A DNA stretch of 64,000 nt from an uncultured Lachnospiraceae bacterium (GTDB lineage: Bacteria > Bacillota > Clostridia > Lachnospirales > Lachnospiraceae). Under the pieces are notes generated by a model that was not told the origin of the DNA, made no database searches, and saw only the letters and a list, made by a program, of their open reading frames with translations. Within the stretch, counting starts at the first letter, position 1. The number at the start of each line of letters is the position of its first letter. Location: the NCBI GenBank assembly GCA_910583895.1, contig CAJTYJ010000012.1:1-64000 (forward strand), written 5' to 3'. The translations under genes and the position numbers were made by a program. Shown here piece by piece: positions 34,187 to 42,055 of this stretch.

Positions 34187-35541
34187 ATCAGAATTTGGAA
34201 ACGATGTACCGGTGCATGGGCATCTCCCCGGAAGTCTATGCATACGGACAGAAGATCGAAGAGGAATTAAAAGAGCGTTTTGCGGCCATTGATGAGAATG
34301 GACAGTACAACCAGTTAAAGGTGCTGCACGCCATGCAGGAATGCCGGGTCAGCGATATCCATTTTGCAGGCACCAGCGGTTATGGTTACAATGATCTTGG
34401 CAGAGATACACTGGAAGAAGTGTACGCGAAGACCTTCCACGGGGAGGCGGCTCTGGTCCGTCCCCAGATCACCTGCGGAACCCATGCGCTCTCGGTGGCA
34501 CTGGCCGGAAATCTGAGGCCTGGAGATGAGCTTTTGGCTGTGTCCGGCAAGCCCTATGACACCCTGGAAGAGGTGATTGGCATTCGCCCTTCGAACGGAA
34601 GTCTGGCAGAATACGGCATCACCTACCGGCAGGTGGATCTGCTGCCCAATGACCGCTTTGATCTGGAAGGGATCAAAAAGGCCATGAATGAGCGCACAAA
34701 GATGGTGCACATTCAGCGTTCCAAAGGTTATCAGACTCGTCGGACCTTATCTGTTGGCGACATCGGGGAGGCGATTGCATTTGTCAAATCCGTCAATCCG
34801 AACGTGATCTGTATGGTGGACAACTGTTATGGTGAATTTGTGGAACGGATCGAGCCGACGGATGTGGGGGCGGACCTTTGTGTGGGGTCGCTGATCAAAA
34901 ATCCAGGCGGCGGTCTGGCTCCTACCGGGGGCTACATCGTCGGAAAAGAGGAATATGTGAACAATTGTGCCTTTCGTCTGACCTCCCCCGGGCTTGGAAA
35001 GGAAGTGGGAGCCACCATGGGTGTGACCCAGTCCTTTTACCAGGGTTTTTTCCTTGCACCAACCGTGACGGCGGGTGCGTTAAAGGGCGCCGTCTTCGCT
35101 GCCAATCTTTACGAGCGTCTGGGTTTTGACGTGCTGCCGAACGGGCAGGAAAGCCGTCATGATATCATCCAGGCGATTACTTTTGGGACACCAGAAGGGG
35201 TGATTGCTTTTTGCAGAGGAATCCAGGCGGCGGCTCCGGTGGACAGCTTTGTGGAACCGGAACCCTGGGCCATGCCTGGTTATGACAGTGATGTGATCAT
35301 GGCGGCAGGAGCGTTCGTGCAGGGGTCTTCCATCGAACTGAGTGCAGATGGTCCGATCAAACCGCCCTATGCGGTTTATTTTCAGGGCGGTCTGACCTGG
35401 GAGCACGCGAAGTTTGGGATTCTTATGTCTTTGCAGAAGCTTTTGGAGGCAGGCATCGCAAAACTGCCGCTGAAATCAAAGACCCCGCTGCAAGCAACGG
35501 GGTATCAAACTGGCAGCGCTGCTAAGCAGCGGGGTATTTGA
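34183..35541 (+). CDS. Methionine gamma-lyase-like PLP enzyme (aluminium-resistance family), C-terminus altered by a repeat
   Basis: 452 residues of the YnbB/aluminium-resistance branch of PLP fold type I. HFAGTSGYGYNDLGR binds near the cofactor, and SLIKNPGGGLAPTGGYI holds the PLP-linking Lys. FVEPEPWAMPGYDSDVIMAAG and PPYAVYFQGGLTWEHAKFGI are further family blocks. The likely activity is C-S lyase on methionine or a related substrate; the metal-resistance name is historical. The native chain should end near AKLPLK. The last 20 or so residues and the stop are encoded by the interspersed repeat at 35473-35603, so the tail is probably an acquired extension. It is translationally coupled to miaA. 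Confidence 0.88.
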   Translation: MNQNLETMYRCMGISPEVYAYGQKIEEELKERFAAIDENGQYNQLKVLHAMQECRVSDIHFAGTSGYGYNDLGRDTLEEVYAKTFHGEAALVRPQITCGTHALSVALAGNLRPGDELLAVSGKPYDTLEEVIGIRPSNGSLAEYGITYRQVDLLPNDRFDLEGIKKAMNERTKMVHIQRSKGYQTRRTLSVGDIGEAIAFVKSVNPNVICMVDNCYGEFVERIEPTDVGADLCVGSLIKNPGGGLAPTGGYIVGKEEYVNNCAFRLTSPGLGKEVGATMGVTQSFYQGFFLAPTVTAGALKGAVFAANLYERLGFDVLPNGQESRHDIIQAITFGTPEGVIAFCRGIQAAAPVDSFVEPEPWAMPGYDSDVIMAAGAFVQGSSIELSADGPIKPPYAVYFQGGLTWEHAKFGILMSLQKLLEAGIAKLPLKSKTPLQATGYQTGSAAKQRGI

Positions 35542-35603
35542 CCCTCGCGGCAGTCGCCAAATATCTGCAAGCAGCCACTTGGCTCGTTGCTTGCGGGAAT
35601 AAA
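35473..35603. repeat. Interspersed palindromic repeat, copy A
   Basis: It matches 63158-63256 at most positions over two segments, with a 32-base insertion (35504-35535) in this copy that brings a second GCAGCGGGGT arm. Hairpin 1 pairs ACCCCGCTGC (35482-35491) with the nearby CAACGGGGT or perfectly with GCAGCGGGGT (35526-35535). Hairpin 2 pairs 35567-35577 with 35580-35590. It overlaps the 3' end of the PLP-enzyme gene and ends 14 bases before the next ATG. Frames through it are open on both strands. Confidence 0.8.
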
Positions 35604-35617
35604 GGAAACGGGATCTT

Positions 35618-36862
35618 ATGAAAAAAGTGATTGTAGTTGGCGGCGGTGCTTCCGGCCTGATGGCCTCTATCGCGGCGGCAAGAAGGGGAGCAAAGGTCAT
35701 CCTGACAGAAAAGAACCGGCAGGCGGGGAAAAAGCTTCTGGTGACCGGCAACGGCCGATGCAACTTTACCAATCGAAATCAGCAGCTTTCCTGCTATCGG
35801 AGCGGCCATCCCAGACGGGTACAGGAAGTTTTGGAGGCTTTCTCCATGGAGGAGACCGTCGCTTTTTTTGAAGAGTTGGGTATTTTTGTAAAAGACAGGG
35901 CAGGCTATCTGTATCCCGCCAGCGGACAGGCCTCTTCCGTGGCCGATGTGCTGCGGCTGGAGGTGCGCAGACTTTCCCCTCTGATTAAGGAAGCCTATAA
36001 CACAGAAGTTCTGGCAGTGGAACGAAAAGGGGGACTTTTTCAGGTGAAGACAGAGGGCTGGACCTATGAAGGCGATGCGGTGATTCTGGCCTGCGGTTCC
36101 GAGGCGGCGCCGAAGACCGGCTCCACCGGGGACGGCTACCGTTTCGCCAAAAGCCTGGGCCATCAGGTGATTCTGCCCCTTCCTGCACTGACCGGGCTGT
36201 ATGCGCGGGAAAATGACCGCGGAACGCTTGCAGGAGTCCGGATGGACGCGAAAGTTACCCTTCTGGTGGATGGTCAGACCTGTGCAAAGGAGGAAGGCGA
36301 GGTGCAGTTTGCATCCTACGGGCTTTCCGGCATTCCGATCTTTCAGGTGAGCCGGTATGTGTCCAGAGCACTGGAAAGAGGCAGCGCCTGCAAGGTGATA
36401 CTGGATGTCTGCCCGGGATATACCGCGGATGCAATAGAAGAAAAACTGCTGAAAAGAGAGGCATATACAAAAGACCGGAAGGGGACGGATATTTTGCTTG
36501 GGATGTTCCCGGAGAAATTGTCTCAGGTCTTGATGGAACGCGCTGGGATTTCTCTCAAAAAACACCGGCGGGAGTGGAAAGAGAATGACTGCAGGCGGCT
36601 TGCAGAACAGATGAAGGGGCTTTCTTTCCAGATCTTTGGATGCCGTGGGTATGAGCAGGCTCAGGTGTGCACCGGAGGGGTTCCCCTTTCGGAGCTGAAA
36701 GGAGTGTCCATGGAATCTGCGATTGTACCGGGGCTTTATTTGGCGGGAGAACTGCTGGATGTGGACGGTGCATGCGGCGGATATAATCTGCAGTGGGCGT
36801 GGAGCAGCGGGTATCTGGCAGGTGTGCATGCGGCGGAGTGTATGTCAGAAGAATATTTATGA
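35618..36862 (+). CDS. HI0933/YhiN-family FAD-dependent oxidoreductase
   Basis: 414 residues. The N-terminal VIVVGGGASGLMASIAAARRGA is a dinucleotide-binding fold for FAD. KKLLVTGNGRCNFTN is the hallmark of the HI0933 family, and a C-terminal LYLAGELLDVDGACGGYNLQWAW completes the FAD site. Members are conserved flavoproteins of uncertain reaction. The GGAAACGGGA before the ATG is a modest ribosome site, and repeat copy A ends just upstream, so expression may be influenced by that structure. Confidence 0.9.
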   Translation: MKKVIVVGGGASGLMASIAAARRGAKVILTEKNRQAGKKLLVTGNGRCNFTNRNQQLSCYRSGHPRRVQEVLEAFSMEETVAFFEELGIFVKDRAGYLYPASGQASSVADVLRLEVRRLSPLIKEAYNTEVLAVERKGGLFQVKTEGWTYEGDAVILACGSEAAPKTGSTGDGYRFAKSLGHQVILPLPALTGLYARENDRGTLAGVRMDAKVTLLVDGQTCAKEEGEVQFASYGLSGIPIFQVSRYVSRALERGSACKVILDVCPGYTADAIEEKLLKREAYTKDRKGTDILLGMFPEKLSQVLMERAGISLKKHRREWKENDCRRLAEQMKGLSFQIFGCRGYEQAQVCTGGVPLSELKGVSMESAIVPGLYLAGELLDVDGACGGYNLQWAWSSGYLAGVHAAECMSEEYL

Positions 36863-36889
36863 AATTTTTACCAATATGTTTGTGGAATA

Positions 36890-36898
36890 TGCTATAAT
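36890..36898 (+). promoter_or_regulatory. Extended -10 promoter
   Basis: TGCTATAAT is an extended -10. There is no clear -35. It is 34 bases before the ATG of the next flavoprotein gene. Confidence 0.5.
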
Positions 36899-36931
36899 GA
36901 AAGTCGGCATGAGAAAGAAAAGAGGAATTTT

Positions 36932-38533
36932 ATGCTGCGAATCCAGCAACTGAAGCTGCCGGTGGGGCATACGGAGCAGGAGTTAAGAGAGAAGATCCGA
37001 AAGAAACTGCGGATCCGGCCGGAGGAACTGACCGGTTATCAGATTGTCCGCCGCTCTCTGGATGCCAGAGGCGGGAAGCTGCAATATGTGTATCTGGTGG
37101 ACGCGGAGGTAAAGAGAGAATCCGAAGTTTTGAGGCATTGTAAAAAAGGTGTGGAAAAAGCAAAACGTGCGGTGTATCAGTTTCCGAAGTCCGGAACGAA
37201 GCGGCTTTTCTGCCGTCCGGTGATTGTGGGTACGGGCCCGGCGGGGCTGTTCTGCGGTCTTGCGCTTTCCCGGGCCGGTTATGCTCCGATTCTTGTGGAA
37301 CGGGGGCAGTGTGTCGAAGAACGGGTGAAAACCGTGGAGAATTTCTGGAAACTTGGAATTCTGGATGCTCAGTCCAACGTACAGTTCGGGGAGGGCGGAG
37401 CCGGGACCTTCTCCGACGGAAAACTGAACACCCTGGTAAAAGATCCGGCAGGAAGAAATCAGGAGGTACTTAAGATTTTTGTGGAGGCAGGAGCTCCCAA
37501 AGAGATCCTGTATGAGCAGAAGCCTCATCTGGGAACGGATCTTCTGATGGGGATCGTCCGCCATATGCGGGAAGAGATCCTAAGACTTGGAGGCGAGGTA
37601 CGGTTCGGCTGTCAGATGACCGATCTGGTTTTGGAAAAAGGAGCCGTCCGCGGGGTGGTTCTCCAGGAAGAAGGGAAAGTTTCGGAGGTGCTGGAGACAG
37701 AACAGCTGGTGCTGGCTGTCGGCCACAGCGCCAGAGATACATTTGCGATGCTAAAAGCGCGCGGAGTGCCCATGCAGCCGAAGGCTTTCGCGGTGGGCGT
37801 GCGTATGGAGCATCCTCAGAGTATGATCAGTGAAAGCCAGTATGGAAAGGGATATCCATCTTGTCTGCCGCCGGCTTCCTATAAAGTAACCAGGAAGTCA
37901 GAAAGCGAAAGAGGCGTTTATTCTTTTTGTATGTGTCCGGGAGGGTATGTGGTCAATGCCTCTTCAGAAGAAAAAATGCTGGCGGTCAATGGCATGAGTT
38001 ATCAGGCAAGAGACAGCAGGAATGCCAACAGTGCCATGATTGTGACGGTGACGCCAAAAGATTATGAAGGGACAGATGTGCTTGCAGGGGTGGAATTTCA
38101 AAGAAAGCTGGAACGCGCGGCGTTTTGTCTGGGCGATGGACGGATTCCGGTGCAGTTGTTCGGCGATTTTTGTCAGAATGTCGCTTCCACGGCACTGGGC
38201 CAAATAGAACCCTGTATGAAAGGGGCATATGTTTTGTCCAATGTACGGTCGATTTTTCCAAAGGAGCTTTCGCAGGCCCTGAAGGAAGGGATCGAAGGCT
38301 GTGAAGCTTTGATTCCCGGATTTGCCAGAAAGGATGCGCTGCTCTCGGGAGTGGAGAGCAGGACTTCTTCTCCGGTTCGCATCATAAGAGCGGAAGATTT
38401 GGAGAGCCAGATATCCGGGCTTTATCCCTGCGGGGAAGGTGCAGGTTATGCAGGCGGAATCACCTCCGCTGCCATGGACGGATTAAAGATTGCAGAAGCG
38501 ATTGCAAAAAAATATGCGCCGTGTTATGATTAA
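36932..38533 (+). CDS. FAD-dependent dehydrogenase, COG2509 type
   Basis: 533 residues. An N-terminal domain of about 85 residues (KLPVGHTEQELREKIRKKL, then GYQIVRRSLDARG) is followed by the FAD fold PVIVGTGPAGLFCGLALSRAG. VQFGEGGAGTFSDGKLNT is the family signature and CGEGAGYAGGITSAAMDGL closes the FAD site. The family is a conserved uncharacterised flavoprotein close to HI0933 proteins; here the two are neighbours. The reaction is unknown. Confidence 0.88.
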   Translation: MLRIQQLKLPVGHTEQELREKIRKKLRIRPEELTGYQIVRRSLDARGGKLQYVYLVDAEVKRESEVLRHCKKGVEKAKRAVYQFPKSGTKRLFCRPVIVGTGPAGLFCGLALSRAGYAPILVERGQCVEERVKTVENFWKLGILDAQSNVQFGEGGAGTFSDGKLNTLVKDPAGRNQEVLKIFVEAGAPKEILYEQKPHLGTDLLMGIVRHMREEILRLGGEVRFGCQMTDLVLEKGAVRGVVLQEEGKVSEVLETEQLVLAVGHSARDTFAMLKARGVPMQPKAFAVGVRMEHPQSMISESQYGKGYPSCLPPASYKVTRKSESERGVYSFCMCPGGYVVNASSEEKMLAVNGMSYQARDSRNANSAMIVTVTPKDYEGTDVLAGVEFQRKLERAAFCLGDGRIPVQLFGDFCQNVASTALGQIEPCMKGAYVLSNVRSIFPKELSQALKEGIEGCEALIPGFARKDALLSGVESRTSSPVRIIRAEDLESQISGLYPCGEGAGYAGGITSAAMDGLKIAEAIAKKYAPCYD

Positions 38534-38564
38534 CAAATAGCTTTCAGGAATCCGGAGGTGATGA

Positions 38565-38825
38565 ATGAGGATGAGAGACTCCAAGAATGGCTGGACACTG
38601 TTTTTGATGATGATGGCAGGTGTGGTACTGGGCGGACTGCTCGGCAGCCTGGCAGAGGACACGTCAGGTTTTGCCTGGCTCAATTACGGACAGTCTTTTG
38701 GTCTGGAGAATCCCGTCGTATTGTCTTTGGGAGTAATTGTTCTGACTTTCGGCCTGACGATTAAGATCACGGTTGCAGGTATTATTGGGATCATTCTTGC
38801 GATTCTGGCTTATCGCTGGATATAG
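38565..38825 (+). CDS. DUF4321 small membrane protein
   Basis: 86 residues with two membrane helices (FLMMMAGVVLGGLLGSLA and VVLSLGVIVLTFGLTIKITVAGIIGI). The loop between them contains FAWLNYGQSFGL, and the IKI/I...I pattern of the second helix matches DUF4321 proteins usually found beside radC/mreB in Clostridia. GGAGG lies 6 bases before the ATG at 38565; ATG 38571 is also possible. Function unknown; the setting suggests a link to the cell-shape cluster. Confidence 0.8.
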   Translation: MRMRDSKNGWTLFLMMMAGVVLGGLLGSLAEDTSGFAWLNYGQSFGLENPVVLSLGVIVLTFGLTIKITVAGIIGIILAILAYRWI

Positions 38826-38896
38826 ATTTAGAAAAAAGAAAATAATAAAAGATAACGGCCGGGATATCTGGAGAGATCATACGGAGGTTATCGGAT

Positions 38897-39586
38897 ATGA
38901 ATGAGAATTTTAACAGTCTGCCCCGGGAAGAACGGCCATATGAGAGATGTATGCTCCATGGGGCCGGCAGACTCAGTGACCGGGAGCTTTTGGCGGTGCT
39001 TCTAAGAACCGGGTCGAAAGGCCGCACGGTGTTGGAGCTGGCAGGGGATCTTTTGCATCTGGTGCCGGAAAGACAGGGTTTTACCGGCCTTCGGAGAATG
39101 ACCATTGAAGAACTTTCCTCAGTCAAAGGCATCGGCAGCGTCAAGGCAGTTCAGCTGAAATGTGTGCTGGAGCTGGCCAGGCGGATGGCGCGGGAGGAGG
39201 CAGGAGCAGGGATTTATTTTAAAACACCGGCTTCTGTGGCAGAATATTATATGGAAGATCTGCGCCACCGGGAACAGGAAGTGCTCCTGCTTCTGATGCT
39301 GGATCAAAAGGGAAGACTGCTACGAGAAAAATATATGTTTAAAGGGACGGTCAATGCGTCTTTGATATCGCCAAGAGAGATTTTTCTGGAAGCGCTGTCT
39401 TCCAGGGCGGTTCAGATCATCCTTGTGCACAACCATCCAAGCGGGGATGCAAAGCCCAGCAAGGAAGACAAAAATGTGACCAGGAGGATCCAGCAGGCAG
39501 GACAGATTCTGGGGATCACTTTGACGGATCATATCATAATCGGAGAGCGAACCTATGTAAGTCTCCGGGAGGAGCAGGGGCTGTAG
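38897..39586 (+). CDS. radC: RadC-family JAMM/MPN protein
   Basis: 229 residues. A helix-hairpin-helix-like N-terminus (LSSVKGIGSVKAVQLKCVLELARR) precedes the JAMM domain with the metal motif HNHPSGDAKPSKED and the upstream Glu. Despite the name, a repair role is unproven for the family. It sits immediately before mreB, a conserved neighbourhood in Firmicutes. Confidence 0.93.
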   Translation: MNENFNSLPREERPYERCMLHGAGRLSDRELLAVLLRTGSKGRTVLELAGDLLHLVPERQGFTGLRRMTIEELSSVKGIGSVKAVQLKCVLELARRMAREEAGAGIYFKTPASVAEYYMEDLRHREQEVLLLLMLDQKGRLLREKYMFKGTVNASLISPREIFLEALSSRAVQIILVHNHPSGDAKPSKEDKNVTRRIQQAGQILGITLTDHIIIGERTYVSLREEQGL

Positions 39587-39626
39587 CACTGTCTGCGGAA
39601 ATCAAGAGAGAAAGAGGGAATATACC

Positions 39627-40634
39627 ATGAATAATCATAGTTTTGGCTGCGACTTTGGTTCGTACCACCTGAAAATATATCACAGAGATACGGACGCTTA
39701 CCTGATGCAGCACAATATGGTGGCTGTGCAGGATAAAAAAGGGATGCTGGCGTATGGAGACGAGGCCTATGCCATGTATGAAAAGGCGCCTTCCAATATC
39801 CAGGTGTCCAGCCCCATGTCCTACGGCAATCTGGCCAGCATCAGCAATATGCAGGCATTTTTAAAGTGCCTTCTGGAAAGAAATATCAAAGGGCAGTTAA
39901 AAGGTGCGGATTATTTCGTGGCGCTTCCCACAGACATGCAGGAGCGGATTTTTACTACTTTGATCCAGGATTCCAACATGAAGCCGAAAAATGTCTATCT
40001 TGTGGATAAGCCGGTGGCAGCGGGTCTGGGCCTTGGGATCAATGTAAAAGAGGCACAGGGCGTGATGATTGTGGATATCGGTGCGGAGACTACGGAGATT
40101 TCAGTTCTGTCCCTTGGAGGTATTGTGATCAGCCGCCTGATTCAAAACGGCGGCCGCTCCATCGATGATGCCATCCAGAGTGCCATTCGCAAAGAATATA
40201 ATTTCTATATCGGCAGCAAGACAGCCGAGCTGATCAAAAAGGAACTGTCCTATGCGGTGGATCCGGAGGAAGCCTCCCTGCAGATCTGCGGCCGCAATAT
40301 GGTGATCGGTCTTCCTCAGATGATGGAGATTACTTCTGGCTTTGTCTATGAGGCTATCAAAGAGCAGCTGGGCATTATTATGGATGCGGTGAAGACGATC
40401 CTGGAGCGTACCCCTCCGGAGTTGGGCGTGGATATCATCCAGAACGGAATTTATCTGACCGGCGGCTCCGCAAGGATCAAAAAACTGGATCAGCTTCTGG
40501 AACAGAAGTCAGGAATCCGGGTGGTTGTGGATGGAGAGCCGGAGCTGAGTGTTGCACGGGGCATGGCGAGAGTGATGGGAGACAGAGAGTTCCGTTCCCT
40601 GGCCTTCGTTACCAAAGAGCAGAAATATGAATAA
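39627..40634 (+). CDS. mreB: Divergent MreB-like actin
   Basis: 335 residues with the actin fold. Phosphate 1 reads GCDFGSYHLKIY where typical MreB has IDLGTANT. Phosphate 2 is VDIGAETTEISVLSLGGIV, and the adenosine loop is GIYLTGGSARIKKLD. The phosphate-1 loop is clearly divergent and about ten N-terminal residues differ from Mbl/MreB. As first gene of mreBCD it should form membrane-associated filaments guiding side-wall synthesis with MreC, MreD, the PBP and RodA encoded next. A ParM- or MamK-like origin is less likely given the operon. Confidence 0.85.
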   Translation: MNNHSFGCDFGSYHLKIYHRDTDAYLMQHNMVAVQDKKGMLAYGDEAYAMYEKAPSNIQVSSPMSYGNLASISNMQAFLKCLLERNIKGQLKGADYFVALPTDMQERIFTTLIQDSNMKPKNVYLVDKPVAAGLGLGINVKEAQGVMIVDIGAETTEISVLSLGGIVISRLIQNGGRSIDDAIQSAIRKEYNFYIGSKTAELIKKELSYAVDPEEASLQICGRNMVIGLPQMMEITSGFVYEAIKEQLGIIMDAVKTILERTPPELGVDIIQNGIYLTGGSARIKKLDQLLEQKSGIRVVVDGEPELSVARGMARVMGDREFRSLAFVTKEQKYE

Positions 40635-40651
40635 CGGCTGGAGCTGTATGA

Positions 40652-41524
40652 ATGAGACGAAGAGAACGATTTACGATTCCCGGGAAATATATCCTGTTTG
40701 TGCTGACGGTTCTGTGTGTGGGGACAATGTCCCTGTCGTTTCTGACCAATTTTGACGGCGGAGCTTTGAATGTCATATCCGGGTATGTGCTGATTCCGGT
40801 GCAAAATGGAATCAATCAGGCAGGAGGATGGATTCGCAGCAGAGTGGAGAATCTGGAAGATCTGACTGCAGTGAAAGAAGAGAATGAACAGTTAAGAGCA
40901 CAGATTGCGGAGCTGACGCTTGAGAATAACTCCATGCTTCAGGAGCGGTATGAGCTGAATGAACTGAGATCTTTGTATGAGCTGGACGATGAATACTCCA
41001 GCCTGGAGAAGATTGCGGCCAATGTCATCGGGAAGGATACGGGCAACTGGTTTCATATGTTTCTGATCGACAAAGGATCCAACGACGGTGTCCGGGTGGA
41101 TATGAATGTGATCGCCGGCGGCGGGCTGGTGGGGATTGTCACAAAGACCGGACCGGACTGGGCCCAGGTGCGCTCGATCATCGACGATATGAGCAATGTC
41201 AGTGCCATGATTCTGAAAAACTCCGATCTCTGTTATGTGCGCGGAGATCTGCAGATGATGACAGAAGGAACCATGCAGCTGAATGAGCTGCGGGATCCGG
41301 ATGGCGAGGTGGAACCAGGAGATAAGGTGGTGACCTCCCATGTGAGTGCCAAATATCACAAGGGGATTTTGATTGGTTATGTGAATGAAATCACGACAGA
41401 TGCCAATAATCTGACTAAGTCGGGAAGTCTGACGCCGGCGGTGGATTTTGAGCATCTGAGTACGGTACTGGTCATTACGGATCTGAAGCAGCAGATCGAC
41501 ATGGACAAACCTGATGAAGAGTGA
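40652..41524 (+). CDS. mreC: Rod shape-determining protein MreC
   Basis: 290 residues: a basic N-terminus, one membrane helix (about 12-32, ILFVLTVLCVGTMSLSFL), and a coiled coil about 62-105 (LTAVKEENEQLRAQIAELT). The extracellular beta-barrel part follows with AGGGLVGIVTKTGPDWAQV and TSHVSAKYHKGILIGYV. It links MreB filaments with the wall-synthesis enzymes. It starts 17 bases after mreB. Confidence 0.95.
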   Translation: MRRRERFTIPGKYILFVLTVLCVGTMSLSFLTNFDGGALNVISGYVLIPVQNGINQAGGWIRSRVENLEDLTAVKEENEQLRAQIAELTLENNSMLQERYELNELRSLYELDDEYSSLEKIAANVIGKDTGNWFHMFLIDKGSNDGVRVDMNVIAGGGLVGIVTKTGPDWAQVRSIIDDMSNVSAMILKNSDLCYVRGDLQMMTEGTMQLNELRDPDGEVEPGDKVVTSHVSAKYHKGILIGYVNEITTDANNLTKSGSLTPAVDFEHLSTVLVITDLKQQIDMDKPDEE

Positions 41525-41548
41525 CAGAGCGGGAAAGGAGTTTTCGTA

Positions 41549-42043
41549 TTGAAACGCAAGATCGTGACCATCTTGATAATTCTTGTAAGCTTTCTGCTGC
41601 AGAGTACCATCTTTAAAACATTGTCCATCGGTTCCATCAGTCCGAATCTGATGGTGATTGTCACATCCTCCTTCGGCTTTATGCTGGGGAAGAAGGAGGG
41701 ACTGTGGGTTGGTTTTTTCTGCGGACTTCTGGAAGATATCTTTTACGGAAGACTTATGGGGATGCATGCCATGATCTATATGTACATAGGTTATGCCAAT
41801 GGATACTTCAACCACATCTTTTATGGAGAAGACATTAAGCTTCCGATTTTTCTTATATCTGTCAGCGAGCTGGTCTATGGACTGGGAACCTATGTGGTTA
41901 TGTTCATGATGAGAAGCCGCTTTGCTTTTTCCTATTATATGATCAGGATTATATTGCCGGAACTTTTGTACACCATTGTTATTACTCTGGTTTTTTACCG
42001 TCTGATCTATTTTGCCAATCAGAAACTGGAAAACCAGACTTAA
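41549..42043 (+). CDS. mreD: Rod shape-determining protein MreD
   Basis: 164 residues with five to six membrane helices. FLLQSTIFKTLSIGSISPNLMVI and GLLEDIFYGRLMGMHAMIYMYIGY are typical MreD blocks. The TTG start at 41549 is supported by AAAGGAG 8-9 bases upstream. It is a polytopic partner of MreC. The PBP gene follows at once. Confidence 0.92.
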   Translation: MKRKIVTILIILVSFLLQSTIFKTLSIGSISPNLMVIVTSSFGFMLGKKEGLWVGFFCGLLEDIFYGRLMGMHAMIYMYIGYANGYFNHIFYGEDIKLPIFLISVSELVYGLGTYVVMFMMRSRFAFSYYMIRIILPELLYTIVITLVFYRLIYFANQKLENQT

Positions 42044-42055
42044 GGAGTGGACGGA

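Noticed and set aside
35522..36829. 435-codon minus-strand frame opposite the HI0933-type gene
   Set aside because: It is a shadow frame. It is open only because the repeat and the flavoprotein gene lack stops on that strand.
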